A stretch of DNA of 64,000 nucleotides from NCBI RefSeq assembly GCF_029227915.1, contig NC_079883.1, positions 3,844,001 through 3,908,000 on the forward strand, in the 5' to 3' direction. This document shows, piece by piece, positions 57,832 to 64,000 of this stretch (the first letter of the stretch is position 1; each line of letters opens with the position of its first letter). The stretch comes from Hydractinia symbiolongicarpus. Its lineage: Eukaryota; Cnidaria; Hydrozoa; Anthoathecata; Hydractiniidae. The notes under the pieces were generated by a model. It ran no database searches. It worked only from the letters and a program-made list of their open reading frames with translations, and had not been told where the DNA came from. The position numbers and the translations under genes were made by a program.

Positions 57832-60800
57832 TTAATTTAACTACGTCAATTTTTGGAAGAAAAGCCAATAAATTATTCACTAAATACAGTTTTAATAAAC
57901 CATTGTTATGATTTTATCGACTTAACTATCTTCTTTGACTGAAATTGATCTTGATTTCACACCAACATAAAATTGCGTAAGTTGGCATTTCTTCATTTTT
58001 GTCGCGGAAAATAATTTTTCGCAAATAGTGTCTTAAATATTATTTTGCGGAAAAGCACGAAGAAAAATACGTTGCAATGCTAGTACAAATAAGGTATTAT
58101 ATATTCTTGACAATATAATCGTGACAATGTGATGTAGAAAGTCGCTCAGTTCTAACTTTTTCTCCTCACCTTTAAAATTTCTATATGCACCATATCCCAC
58201 TTCCGACAAAAGTTAGAATTGAATATGTATAACATTAAAGTAATATAAACCGGCGTTGCATACACTTTTTGTGATTATTTATTTATCACTTTTATTCATT
58301 AACATACTCTCGATTATAAAGGACCAAAACATAAGTTCGAGTTATTGAATACTAGGGTTTTCTGCTCGATAACTCAAAATGATATTTTTTTGTTATTTTT
58401 TTTTACTTTTTAATGTCAAAGAGAAACAAAAATATGCCCTGCAAAAACATGTTTTACTGTCATTTGAAATTTATTGGAGAACAAAAGTTTGCATCTATTT
58501 TACATGAGCAATTTAGTTGTTTAAAAGAAAAACGTTAACTTGATTTTTTCTATACATTTTTTCGGAGTTCCACTCATCACAATTATCTTGACTATAATAG
58601 CTCGATTTAGCTAATATTCCAGTTTGCGGGGTTTGATTATCAAGTGATTTTTATGAAAAAAAGCAATAGCGGGGAATTTAAGAACAGTTCCAATTACTGG
58701 AAGTTCAAATTCTCAGAGGCTTAAATTGTCAGGATTTTATTAAAAAAATTTATAATTAAAGTTGAGGCTATGGACGGCTGTGATATGAGGACAAAATAAG
58801 AGCAATGACAGGACTTAGATTTTATTAATTTTTTTCCATTTTTTCTGTAAAAACACAGAAAGAAACATGAGCAAATACATGTTTTAAGGTAGAAACGTTT
58901 AAAGTCAATTTTGTAGTACTTGTATAAAAAAGTATAAATGTGGATGACAAAATTAAATGATAAAGAAAATGAAGTTTTTCATTTAAACATCTTGCCCCAA
59001 TTAAATTAATGAGACAGTGGCGGATTGAACAAAAAAAGAGAGATTTCCTTTCTGCATTTATTTTTTTTCATTTAGCACGTATTTTTGCATCAATTGACCA
59101 TAACGAGTCGCATTCTCTTTTTACAGCTTAACCTTTTTACACTTAACCCGTTCTTCAAAATAGCAATTTGGATCATTGTTACTATATCAACAATAAAAAT
59201 TGTATACTAAATCTCATTTCTCTATTTCTAATCAATTTTTGTTATCTATACGTTTGCAAGTGAGATTTTTCACACTGGAATCATATGTTTAATTCTAGTG
59301 TGAAGACAACGTGAGACTAGTTCCGTTGCCTGACTAAGCAGGTATAAATAAACTAACTAACTGAATTTTTGTATATTTTATCATTTGAAAGTATACGTTA
59401 TATAAAATTTAAATTTAAATTTTAACTTCAAACACAAAAAATGAATAACTCAGTAAATATATTCTGGTTCTCACTGTTAGAATAAGAAGGTTAAATTACC
59501 TCTTTCAAGAAATCTGTCGTGAATAGAAACAAAAATGTTATTAATGCTCCTTGTCTCCGTTGTGTCAGTAAGAACGCATATTTGCTTACGAAACTTCAAA
59601 GAGTTTGTATGGTTTGATACTTGTCATACCATACTACAGGTAACGGTAATCAAATCATTTTATATCTTCCGCAGGACATTGTTAGTTATACACTATGGAA
59701 TACACTCTTCGAATACGATGTCCAAGTGTAATATCAATCGTCTTCTTTCTCTGTCTCCTAACCCTGTTTTTTCTCCATGCAGCCGTCTGCCTAGTAGTGG
59801 CTTCGGCCTTGCAGGAAGCGACAATTAAATAGAATAGAAGAAAAGGTATTCCAGATTCACTGAGTAACTTTCTCTTTAGTTAGTATTTCTTCTTAAAAAC
59901 CTGATTGTAATCCGTTATTAAGTTTTGAGTTTAAGTGTAACTTAGTTTCCAAAATAGTAGCTATTGACAATACAAGGCATATTTCAAGTAGACATTCTCA
60001 ATTGTACCATAAGAATGTGCGCTAAGTAAGAGAGACTAGCCTGGTTTATGAAGAGAATAATAATAAAAACGTAGAATATTGTTAGGGCCTTACTGATACG
60101 TAAAATGTCAAGATGTCTTAGGCTAGCCATTCTTACAAATGATGTCAGTTTCGCATGCGCAAATGGTAATTTCAGTGGATCTTGTTGATCCAATTTCTAC
60201 AAAGGTTGACTCACAACAGATAATGAACTTTGGATTGGCTTTTGATCTGTGAGTCACCCTTAGCAGTCTACTTAAATTGCAGTAATCTATCTAAAAACAG
60301 ATAGCTCTGCAAAACTTTCTCACGAGTCATAGCGGTAAGCTAACGTAAAATAATGCTATTTTGTGCAATGCAAATTGAGTCATTTTAATAAAATTAATCC
60401 TGATCGACGTAAACACAAATAGCTAACATTATTGCTAAAAATATATCTCTCTGATCACAATAATAGACTTTTAATATCTATTGTAATGATAACAGCTGTT
60501 GCAGCAACACAGCATTTGCCTATGAAGACATTCAATCTATTCCTAGAATAGTTTTGCAACTTGCATTTCATAAATTATACGTTGTGGTGTTTCTAGGGAA
60601 CAGTTGTTATAGTTTTACTAAATTCATACAAGTGATAAAAAACAAGATGAAACCATCTTTTACTATACTATAAATGACGCCGGTTGTTATACAACATTGG
60701 AAGCCACTTGCGCAAAGGTTTGTTTATTATTGCAGTGTGGTGCATCAAAATCTTAAAAACGTTTTCTTATCTAATGGGGTAAATTGTTGAGGAACTGGAG

Positions 60801-62736
60801 TGTTTTGTACATACTATGCTAGCTTTCTAGTCTATTGTACTAGTAAAGTATGAATTCAACCTGTCTAGAATATCCTTGAAACAAATTCTCTCTAAGAAAA
60901 ATAAAGTTAAAGACGTAATAAAGGTTATACGTTACAAATGGCCATAGTTACCTATTTTATATTGTTTTTTTCTTTAACTACTACCTGTACTTGCTATTGG
61001 AATGAATTTATCAATGAATACTCGTTTGATTAGGAAATAGTATATTTAACGACGTCAGTGGGATCACAAATGACGTTTTGAGTATCGTTCACCTTTATTG
61101 TATAGCATAGGAAGGCGCATTACCTTAAAAATGTTAAAAAACATATCAAGCGTAATAATGTTTTGAATTTTAAGTTTGATAATGGGAATTATATTATCAA
61201 AATATTTCCTCTTTATTAATTCATCATTCCATTAACTTTAATTAATCATAAAACGCCAAAATAATTTCCGATATCGATAACCGTTGCTGAAATAATAAGA
61301 TTGCATGGATTCTGGAATATAGCCCTTCCTTTTAGGATATCATTCTTGCAGTTGTTAAATGTTTACGTGGTAACTACATGCGTACGCTTTTCCTGTTTTT
61401 TTAACGTAATCAGATCCGTGATAGATTAGCCACAGAGTCAGGCACAACATATGGAAAAATTATATTTTTTCTGTTTGCCTAATCTAATTGAAAACATTAC
61501 TCCTGAATACTTGTAGATTTTTAATTTTAATTATGTACAGCGTACGTAATAGTTACAAACGACAGGTTGGGCAACAACAGCAAAAACAAAACACATAAAC
61601 AAATCGAAAGAAATAGAAACACAAACCCTTCTTCCGAAAATAACAATTAGTTGCGGTTGACTAAATTTAGCCACATAAGACAGCAAAAAATTCTAAAGAA
61701 AAGCCAAAATCATTTCCGCACTTCGTGATATTTTTTTCTTTTTACTTTCTACCACATCCAAAAAGCATTTAAATCTTCAGCATAAATTGCATGGTGACGC
61801 ACACTGTTAAAATAGAACTCCTCCAAACAGTACCAAATTAGCAGATCTCAGTGGAGAAAGATTTTTCTATGCTGTAGGAATCTAAGTCTAACATGGCTAA
61901 ACCATGGTATACCTCCTTTGTTAAAAGCAGAACAAATTGACTGAAAATTCTTTAGAAAAAAACAACACAAGGATAAAGCTAGTTTAAAAGAAAACTGGGA
62001 AAAACTTTCGTAAACAGCAGAATTTGGAAGTAGAATTTAATCAAAGGCAACTGTTCAAGTCGCCAACCAACGGAATAGCGATTATCCAATCTTTGCTATA
62101 ACATACTTCCTAAATTACAACATTCACATCACTTTACTATCCAAACGGAACATTTTACAGAAATTGATACTTTCCTTAATCATGATATTAAAATTCCCTA
62201 AATGAACAACTACATTCCAGCTCAGAACGAAATGCCTATGTAACGATTGCCTAAAAACTTGCTCTTTTATTAAGACCTTAAACTGTGTTAGAGCAATGAT
62301 AAACATATAATATTAAACATATTATATTAGTAATAATTTAATTCTCAATACAGAATAAGTCCACTGAATAAAATTAGTCAACAATATTTAATATAAAACG
62401 TTGCATGTTTTACCAAATCATCTCTTGGAAAGTATGTCATTTGACATTGACCTAACTCACAGGTGTAATTGAAGATTTCCCTAATTCTATAATATTTGGC
62501 ACTGATTATTGTTGTTAACTTGAAAATAATGCAATGCACAAGTCAACCGACAAGACTTCAAAAGTACAGTGATTGTGTCAATTTCCTGCCCCTTTTAAGA
62601 CGTGATAAGTAAGCGTCATTAGCGATAATTAGGAAGAGACATGCTCTGACCATGTGCGTCATTTGGCGAAGGCTCGTCTGACCCGTGGTATCACTTTCGA
62701 TATCGCGCAGCGCCCTTCTGTTATGGTAAATTTGTT
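57832..62736. other. Nearly five kilobases without a recognised gene
   Basis: AT-rich. GTTCGAGTTATTGAATAC and CTCGATAACTC near 58336-58375 resemble Tigger subterminal words at 34.3 kb and may be a MITE scrap. A frame from ATG 59535 (MLLMLLVSVVSVRTHICLRN) ends at a possible donor (CTACAG/gtaacg, 59639) but has no convincing next exon. A GACTCACA/TGTGAGTC hairpin sits at about 60208-60254. Upstream of 62737 a GC-richer patch (62660-62725) may be promoter or 5' UTR. Confidence 0.4.
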
Positions 62737-63036
62737 ATGCTGGTATCCTTAGTTATCATGTTAATGACAAAGACAAGTCTGTCGTCTAATTACATCATCA
62801 AAGAACATTACGGAGATGGAAATATTCATGTTTCAAAATTAAGACAAATTAAATCAGTTCTTAATTCCTTGTTAACAAGCTCTGTTGAATCCTTTGTATT
62901 CGACAACAATAGAGTAATTAAAATTAATGGGCACCTCGATAATAAAAGATGCAGCGACTGTGGGATAATCCACATTCGAAAAAATCATAAATCTAGTTCA
63001 CACCAAATTTCAAACACCAGAAGCAAGGTAATTTGA
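62737..63036 (+). CDS. Small ORF with signal-peptide-like start, upstream of the cystine-knot gene
   Basis: ATG at 62737 opens a 97-codon frame up to a good donor (AGCAAG/gtaattt, 63027), or 99 codons to the TGA at 63036 if unspliced. It begins MLVSLVIMLMTKTSLSSNY, which looks like a signal peptide, then a polar stretch with one CSDC pair and a basic C-terminus (HIRKNHKSSSHQ). I do not recognise it. Its donor is in phase 0, but the two visible acceptors before the downstream cystine-knot ORF need phase 1. The two therefore do not join into one reading frame; splicing to the acceptor at 63289 would terminate after two codons. It may be a separate small secreted protein or an upstream exon used differently. 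Confidence 0.4.
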   Translation: MLVSLVIMLMTKTSLSSNYIIKEHYGDGNIHVSKLRQIKSVLNSLLTSSVESFVFDNNRVIKINGHLDNKRCSDCGIIHIRKNHKSSSHQISNTRSKVI

Positions 63037-63294
63037 TTGACAGTTTCTATGACTTGTTAATAAACGTTAAGTTTATTTAACGTTGTGTACATGTTATTAT
63101 CCTTCTAATCAACGAAATATACAAAAATAAAAATAACATGAATGCTTTTATCAGTGTATGCTTTTATAACGGATAGCTGTGTTAGTTGAGGCGACAATTA
63201 GTTTTTTATCTTATTGCGGAATGTTTGTATTAACTTTCATATGTATTCTTAACCGCGTCAATTTTAATATAGCTTGTTTACTGTTTTAGGAAAT

Positions 63295-63744
63295 ATGATG
63301 TGGAGTTACATGCTTTGTTTTGCTTGCTATGCAGCAATACTATTTAAAGTAACAGCTACGAGGAAACAAACAGAACACGATCTGTTGTTAAGTCAAGTTG
63401 CTGCGAAGATTTCCGCTGATGGATTTGTGTCCGAAAATAGCAGGAAAGCATTATCCTTGTTGATGTCGGTAAAAGGGATTGAATGTCATGGTGTGCATTT
63501 TAAACAAACAGTCAGACATGAAGATTGTGCTACTCAGTTGATATCGAACAAAATATGCTTCGGCTCATGCTTTTCAAAAACAAAACCAATTATCGTTGGT
63601 CAGAAATTATTTCCACCTGAGATTAATACTTGCAGTCCAGGACATGTCATTGAAAGGAATGTGACAATGTCCTGTCCGAACGGAAAAAACTACACAGAGG
63701 CAGTGAAACTGACGAAACGTTGCTCCTGTGAGATTAGAGTTTAG
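63295..63744 (+). CDS. Secreted cystine-knot protein, DAN/Cerberus/Gremlin type (putative BMP antagonist)
   Basis: 149 residues from ATG 63295. Residues 1-21 (MMWSYMLCFACYAAILFKVT) form a signal peptide. The cystine-knot domain covers 64-145: C64, then FKQTVRHEDC78, NKIC88FGSC92, NTC113SPG, VTMSC127P and C143SC145. The order C...HxxC...C-x-G-x-C...C...CP...CxC is that of the CTCK/DAN domain of Gremlin, Cerberus and DAN proteins, which bind BMPs outside the cell. Gremlin-like members have CxxC where this protein has CSPG, so one cysteine of that pair is absent. Two N-glycosylation sequons (NVT at 122, NYT at 132) are present. An acceptor (GTTTTAG) directly precedes the ATG region, so a 5' UTR exon is likely. 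A glycoprotein-hormone or bursicon-like subunit is a less likely alternative. Confidence 0.72.
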   Translation: MMWSYMLCFACYAAILFKVTATRKQTEHDLLLSQVAAKISADGFVSENSRKALSLLMSVKGIECHGVHFKQTVRHEDCATQLISNKICFGSCFSKTKPIIVGQKLFPPEINTCSPGHVIERNVTMSCPNGKNYTEAVKLTKRCSCEIRV

Positions 63745-64000
63745 TAAATGGTTTTGTGAGAATATGTAAAAAGTGTTATCATGACCTGGTCACAACATGT
63801 ACGAAACATCGTAGACCATTGTACCTTGCAACATGAAAAGCTGGCATATTTTGTAATTTTTGTGTGTGTGTTTTTTCTTCTTATTTTTTTCAATATTTTG
63901 TTTATTTTATTCAAAATTGTATAATATTTTAAAGTTTAATAGCAACCAAGTATATCAGAACATTTCTTCTGCCCCTTTAGATTCAATTACAATTTTTGTT
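63745..64000. other. 3' flank of the cystine-knot gene
   Basis: AT-rich 3' UTR-like sequence with a TGTGTGTGTG run near 63861. No canonical AATAAA noted before the window ends. Confidence 0.4.

Noticed and set aside
59535-59828. Small secreted protein starting MLLMLLVSVVSVRT
   Set aside because: The start looks like a signal peptide and there is a possible donor at 59639, but no following exon in phase was found and the unspliced frame has no motifs.
62737-63744. One two-exon gene joining the upstream ORF to the cystine-knot domain
   Set aside because: The donor is phase 0 and both good acceptors need phase 1; joining gives a stop after two codons.

Overview
The window is AT-rich animal nuclear DNA with short GT-AG introns, many decayed transposons and a few conserved single-copy genes. 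The mix (HSPA13, BPNT1, ZFYVE19 and CCDC167 orthologues; a PHD-bearing CR1-type LINE; Harbinger, Penelope-like, Gypsy-like and Tigger-type elements; many short repeats carrying TTCGCGAA-like words) suggests a cnidarian, probably a hydrozoan. That placement is inference; no marker in the window fixes the species.

Layout. 1-6.1 kb is a transposon graveyard: a minus-strand LINE running off the left edge, a foldback element, a tRNA-like SINE, a two-gene Harbinger relic and a Penelope-like reverse-transcriptase relic. 6.9-8.2 kb holds an intron-free HSPA13 (Stch) gene, with a terminal-inverted-repeat MITE just downstream and a second MITE at 9.4-9.9 kb. 11.4-14.7 kb (minus) is a complete five-exon BPNT1. 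15.9-25.4 kb is another mobile block: a TA-flanked MITE with an internal 53-bp minisatellite, a SINE tail, a multi-exon Tigger/CENP-B-like transposase gene with an unusual C-terminal extension, a second patch of the same minisatellite, and a Gypsy-like gag-protease relic. 25.8-30.9 kb holds two complete genes in tandem on the plus strand, ZFYVE19/ANCHR (10 exons) and CCDC167 (4 exons). 31-62 kb is gene-poor. It holds a second Tigger relic, a ~0.5-kb diverged duplication, Helitron-like short elements, and the most striking structure in the window: a 3.8-kb array of a ~128.7-bp satellite with a 7-monomer (~902-bp) higher-order repeat. A weakly supported two-exon microgene lies at 52.8-53.6 kb. 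At the right edge is a secreted cystine-knot protein of the DAN/Gremlin type with one cysteine fewer than usual.

How the parts relate. The host genes are unrelated housekeeping or signalling genes: an ER/microsomal Hsp70-like ATPase, PAP nucleotide turnover, the abscission checkpoint, a small membrane protein and a secreted BMP-antagonist-like ligand. They do not form a pathway. The most unusual material is repetitive: the higher-order satellite inside a larger element-like unit, the intron-bearing Tigger gene, and one minisatellite shared between a MITE and a second locus 7 kb away. Exon structures of the four conserved genes were worked out by hand from splice sites, reading phase and family similarity.
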